A stretch of 64,000 nt of DNA, taken from positions 110,232 through 174,231 of the forward strand of contig CAVXSF010000001.1 in the NCBI GenBank assembly GCA_963764345.1, written 5' to 3'. Positions 45,104-52,703 of the stretch are shown here, piece by piece. Made by a program: the position numbers and the translations under genes. The stretch comes from DASQZK01 sp963764345 (GTDB lineage: Bacteria > Bacteroidota > Bacteroidia > Bacteroidales > GCA-2748055). The notes under the pieces were generated by a model. The model had not been told where the DNA came from. It saw only the letters and a list, made by a program, of their open reading frames with translations, and searched no databases. Position 1 is the stretch's first letter, and every line of letters begins with the position of its first letter.

Positions 45104-46912
45104 TTATTTTGTCATTATGGCAACAGCTACTGCGCCTTTGCCGGCATGAAGCCCGATAACCGGGGAGATATTGAGGACTGAAATCGGTTCGGTTCCCGTA
45201 AGAGCTTTCATTTCCCGCATGAACCACTCCGTATTTTCCTGTTCATTGGCGTGCAGAAGAATGTAACTGGACAGCGTTTTATCATTCAGGAATTTACGGA
45301 CATGTCCCATTACTTTGCGCATATTGGCCCGCTGGCTGAAGGCTCTGTCGAAGAGGGTTGTGGTGCCATCGGGTTTAATGGATACGATAGGTTTAATATT
45401 AAGAAGTTTTGCCAGCCTGCCTTTCATAGCGCTTACCCTTCCGCTTCTGACCAGATAACTCAGGTCTTTTACGCTGACGTAGATTTTGGTATTGTCACGC
45501 CAGCCGGGGAACTGATTCACGATGTCATCATGATCCATACCGGCTTCGATGGCTTTGGCAACGCGGAGCGTAAGCAATCCCAACGCTCCGGAGACCTGGC
45601 AGGAATCAAGCACGGTGATCTTCTTCTTCATCTCCTTTGAAATGCGTTCGGCAGCCCTGCTGCTGTTTCTGAATGTTCCGCTGAATTTTCCCGAGAGATG
45701 CACGGCAATGATCGAATCATAATGACTGGCCAGATGGGAGTACATATTCAGAAAGGCACTTTCATTAGGCTGGGAAGTGGTGGGAAACTGCGTGGTATTT
45801 TCCAGCAAGGTAAAAAAACGTTCAGGTTGAAGGGTGATCTTATCGATATACTGGCTTTCTCCGAAATGGATGTTCAGGGGTACATAGTGAATCTGGTAAA
45901 AATCAGAGATCACGGTCGGGAGGTCAGAGGTTGAATCGGTTACCAGTGCGATATTCCATTTCCGTGCGGTCACCACCTCATTCTGTTTCACCATGTCGTC
46001 TGCTTTCTGGAAGGTAATGGCACCGTATTTTTCCAGTTTTTCGAAAAGCAGGGACGGTTCATCGGTGTGAATATGCAACCTGACGATCGTTCCGGAACCG
46101 GCAATGACCAGAGAGTCGCCCATCGGACTTAACGCATCTTTTATAGCCTGTTTATCAATATTCACGCCTCTGATGATAGCCTCGGTGCAATAACGGAAAT
46201 GAAAGTCATCGTGCGAGATACTCTTGAAGGGTGCTTCTATAACAGTCCTTGTGGAAGCCACGATCTGACGGTGTAAACTTCTTTTCCGGATACCTTCCAG
46301 TACGCCTTCGAGAAAAAGCACGAAACCTTTTGCCCCGGCATCGACAACATTGGCAAGGGTCAGGGCTTTAAGCTTTTTGGTTGTCTCAGCCAGTGCAACT
46401 GTAGCGATCTCATATGCATGGGAAAAGAGACGCGAAAAGTCGTCAATGACATCTTTCTGGGAGTAGATGAAATCAGCCCATTCCCTGATCACAGTGAGCA
46501 TAGTTCCTTCCACAGGATTGGAAATTGCTTCATAGACATATCCGACCGATTTCCGGAGGGCTTCGGCAAAAGCGTGGATGGTCAGATGAGGATGGTCTCC
46601 CGATTCTACGCTCATTCCATAAAGGAACTGGGCGAAGATCACCCCGGAATTGCCTCTCGCTCCGTTCAGAGCAGCTACGGCTATAGCATCGGCTGTGACC
46701 TTAAAGGAATCATCGGGCCGGGCATTATCGATTATAAAACGGCAGGTGGAAGCCAGGTTGGTTCCGGTATCAGCATCAGGAACCGGAAAAACATTGATCT
46801 GATTAAGTAATTTTTGATTTTCCAGTATCTTATTGGCTCCGGCCAGAAAGATACGGTAATACATTTTCCCGTTGATGCTGGTAATTTTGTCATTTTTCGT
46901 CATCCCTTGCAT
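45104..46912 (-). CDS. DAK2-DegV fusion (FakA-FakB type fatty acid kinase)
   Basis: A 602-residue cytoplasmic fusion. Residues about 1-215 are the DAK2 kinase domain (FPVPDADTGTNLASTCRFI with the Asp cluster for Mg-ATP, and ALNGARGNSGVIFAQFLYG). About 215-310 match the FakA middle domain (HFRYCTEAIIRGVNID, LHIHTDEPSLLFEKLEKYG). From 315 on, a complete DegV/FakB fatty-acid-binding domain follows (LVTDSTSDLPTVISDFYQIH, FPTTSQPNESAFLNMY, HLSGKFSGTFRNSS). In Firmicutes FakA phosphorylates fatty acid bound to a separate FakB, feeding phospholipid synthesis; here both are one chain and the FakA C-terminal domain is replaced. The start is ATG 46912 or 46903. Confidence 0.88.
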   Translation of the reverse strand: MQGMTKNDKITSINGKMYYRIFLAGANKILENQKLLNQINVFPVPDADTGTNLASTCRFIIDNARPDDSFKVTADAIAVAALNGARGNSGVIFAQFLYGMSVESGDHPHLTIHAFAEALRKSVGYVYEAISNPVEGTMLTVIREWADFIYSQKDVIDDFSRLFSHAYEIATVALAETTKKLKALTLANVVDAGAKGFVLFLEGVLEGIRKRSLHRQIVASTRTVIEAPFKSISHDDFHFRYCTEAIIRGVNIDKQAIKDALSPMGDSLVIAGSGTIVRLHIHTDEPSLLFEKLEKYGAITFQKADDMVKQNEVVTARKWNIALVTDSTSDLPTVISDFYQIHYVPLNIHFGESQYIDKITLQPERFFTLLENTTQFPTTSQPNESAFLNMYSHLASHYDSIIAVHLSGKFSGTFRNSSRAAERISKEMKKKITVLDSCQVSGALGLLTLRVAKAIEAGMDHDDIVNQFPGWRDNTKIYVSVKDLSYLVRSGRVSAMKGRLAKLLNIKPIVSIKPDGTTTLFDRAFSQRANMRKVMGHVRKFLNDKTLSSYILLHANEQENTEWFMREMKALTGTEPISVLNISPVIGLHAGKGAVAVAIMTK

Positions 46913-47333
46913 TTTTACAGGCTTATGAAGCTACAATCCGATTCTCACGAAAAATTAAAAGAAGTTCGGCAAAATTAAGACAATTTTACCATTAAAAATG
47001 TTTATCCGGGTAAAAGTTCAGCAGGACAATCGTTCTTTTTTCGTAATAAATATCTGAAGGTCTATCGTTTATGGCATACAGGGGCTGTGGCTTCGGGGAT
47101 TATCACAGATTGGCGGCTCTCTTCTTCATCCATCTTCTTCCATCTTAATGATTTCCTGACCAAACCAGGCAAGGCATGCCTTGTCTAAGCCCCCTGGTAC
47201 CGAAAGGTTGTAGCCCGCATCAACTTTTCTTGTACCTTGATAGAAAATCTCCTGCAATCCCTTACTGCACATACCACCATCGTTAGCGAGCATGGATTTG
47301 GCCAGATGAGAGAATTGAGTAACTTTGTAAAAA
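46913..47333. other. Divergent intergenic region with minus-strand promoter element
   Basis: About 420 bases between the fatty acid kinase gene and the toxin-antitoxin pair. TAATTTTG on the minus strand (plus 46970-46977) matches the -7 consensus 58 bases before the kinase ATG. A minus-strand open frame of 92 codons overlaps the antitoxin start and has no recognised family; I do not call it a gene. Confidence 0.4.
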
Positions 47334-47588
47334 ATGATCATCATGAATACTATTGAGATAAAAAATAACTTCCATAAGTTGATTGATAGGATTGATAATG
47401 ACATAATTTTATCAAGATTCTATGAGATTCTTGAGAAAGCCTCTGCAGTTAAGGACGGCAGCCTTTGGGATCGATTGACAAGTGAAGAAAAACAAGAGCT
47501 TTTGCAAATAGACTCGGAGACAGATTCAGAAGATGACTTGATACCACTTCAGACGATTAAGGATAAACATAAAAAATGGCTAGAATAG
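47334..47588 (+). CDS. Antitoxin partner of RelE/ParE-type toxin
   Basis: An acidic, helical protein of 84 residues (ATG 47343 three codons later is the alternative start). The sequence IEIKNNFHKLIDRIDNDIIL, then LWDRLTSEEKQELLQIDSET, resembles the small orphan antitoxins encoded before RelE/ParE toxins in Bacteroidota; the Leu/Ile-rich N-terminal half probably dimerises and the acidic C-terminal half wraps the toxin. The stop overlaps the toxin start by 13 bases. Base composition is clearly richer in A and T than neighbouring genes. Confidence 0.78.
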   Translation: MIIMNTIEIKNNFHKLIDRIDNDIILSRFYEILEKASAVKDGSLWDRLTSEEKQELLQIDSETDSEDDLIPLQTIKDKHKKWLE

Positions 47589-47887
47589 TTCAGTGGTCAA
47601 AGCATGCTGACAGGAAATACGATAAGATACTTGAATACCTACTTGATGAGTGGGGAGAAAATGTCACTAAAGCATTTGTTAAACGGACTTTTGAGTTTCT
47701 TGATTTACTAGTTGATTTTCCCGAGATTGGTTCGGTTGAGAATGCGGATAGACAAATTCGCGGGTTTGTTCTGATTAAACAACTGACAGTATTCTACAAG
47801 ATTAAAGGTGATACTATAGTAATCTTAAATTTTTACGATAATAGACAAAGACCAAAACGGCGGCGGTATGCGCGGCACGCTCGCTAA
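47576..47887 (+). CDS. RelE/ParE-family toxin
   Basis: A 103-residue basic protein of the ParE/RelE fold. The pattern IVQWSKHADRKYDKILEYLL, then FPEIGSVENADRQIRGFVLI, and TVFYKIKGDTIVILNFYDNRQRP is typical; the RelE-type mRNA interferase residues cannot be assigned securely, so the target may be either gyrase or the ribosome. The last codons (KRRRYARHAR) run into GC-rich sequence unlike the rest of the gene and may be an acquired tail. Cognate antitoxin overlaps at the 5' end. Confidence 0.87.
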   Translation: MARIVQWSKHADRKYDKILEYLLDEWGENVTKAFVKRTFEFLDLLVDFPEIGSVENADRQIRGFVLIKQLTVFYKIKGDTIVILNFYDNRQRPKRRRYARHAR

Positions 47888-48105
47888 AGTGTAAATGTCA
47901 TTGCCACAGTTTTTTTATTCTTTGGAGTTTATTTCCTGGAAATTTAGTATTTTCATTTTATGAAGTTCACCCCTGGTGCAACACCACTTACACTGACCGT
48001 CAGCCTGTGCAAAAACTCCTCTCACTTTGTTCATAACCTTCTACTTTAATAAGTGATGTTATAAAATCAGCTGAAATAGAGGGCGAAAGGCTTAATTATG
48101 AACAA

Positions 48106-48981
48106 GTGCGATCGTCTGTCGCAAGAAGATTAGGAATCGATTTTGCCGGGATGGTATACTCAGATAGGGACGTTGAAGGTGTTGTAGAAATTATGCTTGA
48201 CGCAACTCAGAATTATAATAAGCCTCTTGATGAAGAACGTCTATTTGGTTGGCATGCAGCATTATTCCCTACTGGAAGAAGTGGCATGCATAGAATCGAT
48301 GTTGGTCGTTACAGAACCGGAGCTATGCAGGTTGTTTCAGGAGCGATGGGGAAAGAAAAGGTTCATTATGAAGCTCCATCTCCGGAAAAAAAGAAAGAGG
48401 AAATGGATGTTTTTTTGAATTGGTTTAATAGTGATACAAAAATTGATAATGTTCTTAAAGCTGCAATTGCCCACTTTTGGTTTATTATTATTCATCCTTT
48501 TGACGATGGAAATGGACGTATAGCACGGGCTCTTTCTGATTTATTGTTTTCACTTTCTGATGATAGTTCACAAAGGTTTTATAGCTTATCTAGTCAAATT
48601 CTTACCGAGCGTAAGGTGTATTACGAAATATTGAAAAAAGTTCAACATAATAATGGCGACATAACGGAATGGTTGGACTGGTTTTTAAATTGTTTATATC
48701 GTGCTCTAAAAACATCGGAAGGAACAATACAGATAGTTCTTTATAAATCTGAGTTTTGGGATAAGCATAAAGATACCAATATTAATAGTAGACAACGGTT
48801 AATGCTGAATAAATTATTAGATGTTATTGATGGCAAGCTCAAATCCTCAAAATGGGCAAAAATTACTAACTGTTCAGCGGACACTGCTTTACGAGATATT
48901 AAAGATTTAATTGAGAAAGGTATTTTAAAACAAGAAGAATCAGGTGGTCGAAGTACAAATTATGAATTAATCGAAGTATAA
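48106..48981 (+). CDS. Fic-family protein, N-terminally truncated
   Basis: A Fic-domain protein of 291 residues. The catalytic motif HPFDDGNGRIAR is complete (about residue 130-141), with the flap ALFPTGRSGMHRIDVGRYRT before it, and a C-terminal winged-helix segment (RQRLMLNKLLDVIDGKL...SADTALRDIKDLIEKGIL) as in the common Fic/DUF4172-like proteins. The only start codon in frame is GTG 48106. Upstream the frame stays open to 48037 and encodes TLISDVIKSAEIEGERLNYE, which is conserved Fic sequence and includes the autoinhibitory SxxxEG motif, but no start is available. About 70 further N-terminal residues are gone. Enzyme activity would be transfer of AMP to a protein Tyr, Ser or Thr. Confidence 0.82.
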   Translation: MRSSVARRLGIDFAGMVYSDRDVEGVVEIMLDATQNYNKPLDEERLFGWHAALFPTGRSGMHRIDVGRYRTGAMQVVSGAMGKEKVHYEAPSPEKKKEEMDVFLNWFNSDTKIDNVLKAAIAHFWFIIIHPFDDGNGRIARALSDLLFSLSDDSSQRFYSLSSQILTERKVYYEILKKVQHNNGDITEWLDWFLNCLYRALKTSEGTIQIVLYKSEFWDKHKDTNINSRQRLMLNKLLDVIDGKLKSSKWAKITNCSADTALRDIKDLIEKGILKQEESGGRSTNYELIEV

Positions 48982-49082
48982 ATGGAAGTACGGGCTCTAA
49001 CTGGCGGTCATACGCAATGCCGGGTTTTGTGGAACGCCGAAGTATAGTATTTAATTAACATTTTACGAGTTCGGAAGGTAGT

Positions 49083-49112
49083 AAAGGACGGAAAATTTAA
49101 AGTCCGCCCTTT
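49083..49112. terminator. Possible bidirectional terminator hairpin
   Basis: AAAGG-a-CGGA pairs with TCCG-c-CCTTT around AAAATTTAAAG-type loop sequence, between the convergent fic and mtaB genes. The T tract is weak on both strands. Confidence 0.35.
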
Positions 49113-49177
49113 GCCAACCAGGGGCAATACCTACCCCCCAGGATTATTGGGGCTATTGGTAATTATTTGTTTAAAAC

Positions 49178-50470
49178 CTAAGGTGTAATGAGCGGATCCG
49201 CGATGACTTCAACCGGATCTTCGTATGAAATCTTGTCAAGTCGCACGTCGACGAATTCATTCTGAACGGCCGATATCCCGGGTATGATCACGGGAATATA
49301 ATGCTGTCCATAACCCTTGGCATACCCGTTAACATCGGGCTTTTCGATGAGCACCCGTTGTTTCTGACCGAGCATGGTGAAGTAGTAACGCAGTTGGTTG
49401 CGGTCGGAGATCTTCCGGATGATCTCGCTTCGTTCGGCTTTTATTTTCTCGGGGACCTGATCTGCCATCCGGGCAGCACGCGTCCCGTCCCGCCGCGAGT
49501 ACCTGAAGGTGTGAATATGGCTGAAGCCTGCTGTGATGGCAACGTCACAGGTTTTTTTGAATTCTTCCTCCGTTTCACCGGGAAAGCCAACAATGATATC
49601 GGTGGTAAAGTTAAATCCCGTATAGGTCCTGCTGAATTTTTCAATGATATCGAGATAGGATTTGACAGTGTACATCCTTCGCATTTGAAGGAGGACCTTT
49701 TCGGAACCGCTCTGCAGGCATAGATGAAGGTGGGGAACCATCTTCGGATGACTGAACAGCGAAGGGAAACGATCGCTGAAACCGTCGGGTTCAATGGAGG
49801 ATATCCTCACCCGGAAATCACCATCCACTTCGAGGATCTTTTCGAGTACATCTTCAAACCGGTTTCCTTCGTAGTCATAACGGCCAATATTCACACCTGT
49901 AATGACGATTTCCCTGAATCCGTTAGCAGTCACGCGCCTGACATTTTCGACGATATCGCCGACCGGCCTGCTGACCGCCCGTCCTCTTACCTTTGGGATG
50001 ATGCAGAATGTGCAGAAATTGTCACAGCCGTCCTGAACCTTAATGGAAGTGCGGGTATGAAGACTCTTTTCCACGGTCCCGAAACCAAAGACATCCCCCG
50101 GCATGGAGGAAGGATGAAGGATTTCTCCCTTGAAGTGGCTGTCTACCAGTTCGAAAATATTATTTTTGTGTTCGTTCTCAATGACATAAGTGATATTGTC
50201 CTGTTTTTCCAGCTCTTCCTTACGGTGATTCACCATGCAACCGGCTACTACAAGGACACCGCCAGGACTTCTGCCGGCAGCCTGGCTGATAAAATTTCTC
50301 GATTTCTGATCACTCTGGTTGGTTACGGTGCAGGTGTTGATCACGGTCACATCCGATTTCTCGCCAAAATTGACCACCTCGTAACCTGCATTATGAAACT
50401 GTGTTACGAGAGCATCCGTTTCATACTGGTTCAGCCTGCAGCCAAGGGTTTTAAAAGCAATTTTTTTCAT
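49178..50470 (-). CDS. mtaB: tRNA t6A37 methylthiotransferase MtaB
   Basis: A radical SAM enzyme that adds a methylthio group to N6-threonylcarbamoyladenosine 37 of tRNA. I use ATG 50470 (MKKIAFKTLGCRLNQYETDA), 430 residues; the in-frame codon at 50569 would overlap miaB. UPF0004 domain Cys residues lie in TLGCRLNQ, INTCTVT and VAGCMV; the radical SAM motif is CDNFCTFCIIPKVRG (about 145); a TRAM-like end follows. The LGCRLNQ form with CTVT is the MtaB type rather than MiaB or RimO. Confidence 0.93.
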   Translation of the reverse strand: MKKIAFKTLGCRLNQYETDALVTQFHNAGYEVVNFGEKSDVTVINTCTVTNQSDQKSRNFISQAAGRSPGGVLVVAGCMVNHRKEELEKQDNITYVIENEHKNNIFELVDSHFKGEILHPSSMPGDVFGFGTVEKSLHTRTSIKVQDGCDNFCTFCIIPKVRGRAVSRPVGDIVENVRRVTANGFREIVITGVNIGRYDYEGNRFEDVLEKILEVDGDFRVRISSIEPDGFSDRFPSLFSHPKMVPHLHLCLQSGSEKVLLQMRRMYTVKSYLDIIEKFSRTYTGFNFTTDIIVGFPGETEEEFKKTCDVAITAGFSHIHTFRYSRRDGTRAARMADQVPEKIKAERSEIIRKISDRNQLRYYFTMLGQKQRVLIEKPDVNGYAKGYGQHYIPVIIPGISAVQNEFVDVRLDKISYEDPVEVIADPLITP

Positions 50471-50522
50471 CAATGGTTCTCTCTCGTCAGCATTATTCTG
50501 TTCACATGGCAAGCTTTCCATA

Positions 50523-51878
50523 TCAGGGCTGAAGCGAAGGCATCCCGATCCTGTTGGTTTCACCTTCAAGTGAAAATTCGGTAGCCCCGGTAACCCTGAT
50601 ATCTGTGAACCTGCCTATCAGTCCTGTTCCTTCTGCCGGGAATCTTATGTTGATCTTCCCTTCCGTCAGTCCGCTCAGATATCCCGGTTTGCGATCTTTT
50701 CCCGTGACCAGAACCCTCACCGTGCGTCCGACCAGCGACCGGTTATAGTTCCCGGAGATTTCAGCCAGGATGCCGGTGAGGAGATGAAGGCGTCTTCTTT
50801 TCTCTTCCTGGCTTATATCATCTTCCCAACGGTAGGAAGCGGCACCGGGACGGGCTGAATACTGTGCAATATAGGCCATATTAAATCCGAATTCTCGTAT
50901 TGCTTCCGCCGTATTCATGAATTGCTCTTCCGTCTCCCCGCTAAATCCGACGATGATATCGGTGAACAACGTTGCTTCGGGGAGTTTGCTGCGAATGTAT
51001 CCGACGATCTCCCGGTAACGTTCCACCGAATACTTCCGGTTCATCCGGATAAGTACCCTGTCGTCACCCGATTGGAGAGGCAGATGAACCTGCCTGGCGA
51101 TACACCTGTAACCGGCCATCACGTCAATCACTTCCGGAGTCATATCCTTTGGGTGAGGGGAGGTAAAATAGACCAGGAATTCCCTGTCCGTTTCATCCCC
51201 GAGTTTCCCGATCCTCTCAAGGAGCTGTGCAAAATTAATTTCTTTTCCCTTTTTGTCAAAACCATAAGAGTTAACATTCTGTCCGAGAAGGGTGATGGTT
51301 TTATACCCCGACCTGACCAGTTTTGTTACCTCAGCGAGGATATCTTCAGATGGCCGCGACACCTCCCGGCCCCTGGTATAGGGAACGGCACAGAACGTAC
51401 AGAATTTATCGCAGCCATTCTGGATGGGCACATAGGCTTCGAAATCGGATCGGTAGGTAGGCTGTATATTCCAGAGTGAAAAGATATGTTCGTTTTTTGG
51501 AATGCTGAACGGATTCCCGTTAAAACCTGCCGCCGTAACAACCCCGTATTCCCTGATCATATCAGGGAATGCAGATGCTTCGCTCATTGGGAAAATAAGG
51601 TCAAAAAGTTTGAGGAATTTTTCCCTGTCGGCAGGCAGTATACATCCCGAAAGGAAGGTAATCAGGTTACGCTGGTCTTTCCATTTATTCCACTTGTAGA
51701 TCCGGGAGTATACCTTGTCGATGGCTTTCTGGCGGACCGAGCAGGCCAGGATGCCCAACAGGTTTGCTTCTTCCTCGTTTTCGGTATACACATACCCCAT
51801 TCCTCTGATGATCGTGTGCAATCGCTCACTGTCAGAGATATTCATCTGGCACCCGAGCGTGATCAGGTGATAAAACAT
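50523..51878 (-). CDS. miaB: tRNA i6A37 methylthiotransferase MiaB-like
   Basis: A radical SAM methylthiotransferase of 451 residues acting on N6-isopentenyladenosine 37. UPF0004 domain with TLGCQMNISDSERL (Cys 10), ILACSVRQKAIDKVYSRI (Cys about 46) and FLSGCILP (about 79) supply the auxiliary cluster; radical SAM motif CDKFCTFCAVPYTRGREVSR (about 155); TRAM domain at the end (VRVLVTGKDRKPGYLSGLTE). The usual N-T-C before the second Cys is L-A-C here, while the cluster Cys itself is kept. It follows the reductase-like gene by 15 bases and precedes mtaB by 52. Confidence 0.9.
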   Translation of the reverse strand: MFYHLITLGCQMNISDSERLHTIIRGMGYVYTENEEEANLLGILACSVRQKAIDKVYSRIYKWNKWKDQRNLITFLSGCILPADREKFLKLFDLIFPMSEASAFPDMIREYGVVTAAGFNGNPFSIPKNEHIFSLWNIQPTYRSDFEAYVPIQNGCDKFCTFCAVPYTRGREVSRPSEDILAEVTKLVRSGYKTITLLGQNVNSYGFDKKGKEINFAQLLERIGKLGDETDREFLVYFTSPHPKDMTPEVIDVMAGYRCIARQVHLPLQSGDDRVLIRMNRKYSVERYREIVGYIRSKLPEATLFTDIIVGFSGETEEQFMNTAEAIREFGFNMAYIAQYSARPGAASYRWEDDISQEEKRRRLHLLTGILAEISGNYNRSLVGRTVRVLVTGKDRKPGYLSGLTEGKINIRFPAEGTGLIGRFTDIRVTGATEFSLEGETNRIGMPSLQP

Positions 51879-51893
51879 CGCTTGCCTCCTCCT

Positions 51894-52560
51894 TTAAAAA
51901 TAGACTTCCGTGTACATCTGCGAAGGTGAAAATCCCCGTTCCTGAAGAATGTCCATCGCTTCCAGTATCATATTGCTGTTTCCGCACAGATAGATAAGAA
52001 CGTCGGGATCAAAGGATATGGTATGAAGATAGGCCGTTACTCTTCCCTGAAAGTCTCCGGTGTTATCGCGGGATGTACAGGTGATGTAACTTCCGGGTGC
52101 AAAATGGGCTTTGTCATACGCCTCGTTTATTGTCCTGATACCGTGAATCAGGGTGTAACTGGCTTTGGGATATGATCTGTACAAAACTGTGGAACGGTGC
52201 GATGCCCGTCCCGCTGGCAATAAAGACCAGTTTCTTGAATGCGGGCGGTTGTGCATTATACATGAAAAATCCATAGGGACCGTTGATATCTATCGTGTCC
52301 CCCCTGCTTAATTTTCGTAGTCTCTTGCTTACAATACCTTCCTCTACCTCCCGGATGAGAATTTCGAGAAAATCATCACCGGTACCGCTGTATATTGAAT
52401 ATTCCCTTGATTCGACCGATTCGTGCAATCCGGCGACAAGATGCTGTCCCGGTTTGAATTCCATACCATTCCTGCTGAAGCGTAATACATAAGTTCCCTT
52501 GCATAGGTCCCTGACCTTGTCTACAACCCAGGGTCTGACCATTTCTTTTATTTCATACAT
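51894..52560 (-). CDS. Ferredoxin-NADP reductase-like FAD/NAD oxidoreductase (apparent +1 frameshift)
   Basis: A small flavoprotein of the ferredoxin reductase fold. The N-terminal frame gives the FAD-binding barrel with REYSIYSG (FAD motif RxYS) and GPYGFFMY, then the NAD-binding start FIASGTGIAPFHSF; it then runs into a false end. The other frame continues SYPKASYTLIHGIRTINEAY, then VLIYLCGNSNMILEAMDIL (CGN motif) and ends MYTEVYF, the family C-terminus with the aromatic residue. One base too many near 52180 separates them; repaired length is 221 residues. It is the first gene of a group with miaB and mtaB, and could supply electrons to those radical SAM enzymes. Confidence 0.82.
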
Positions 52561-52703
52561 TCCTGTAAATTTTGGTGCAAATTTAATTTAAACCGGTTAT
52601 AAATAAAAGAACAGGATCAGGTTTATAATGTTCATAGGGAAGTGTAGAGGAAATTCCAAACAACCTTCGCATCGCTTAAAAAATTCCTGCGTCCTGAAAC
52701 GGT

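Noticed and set aside
47126..47404. Minus-strand 92-codon frame before the toxin-antitoxin pair
   Set aside because: It overlaps the antitoxin start, begins with a hydrophobic run opposite antitoxin codons and matches no family I know.
48990..49060. Integron attC-like site after fic
   Set aside because: CTAAC and GGCGGT-like pieces occur but there is no matching inverted core site and no integrase in the window.
49724..50584. Plus-strand open frame of 286 codons opposite mtaB
   Set aside because: Shadow of a well-identified radical SAM gene; no conserved motifs.
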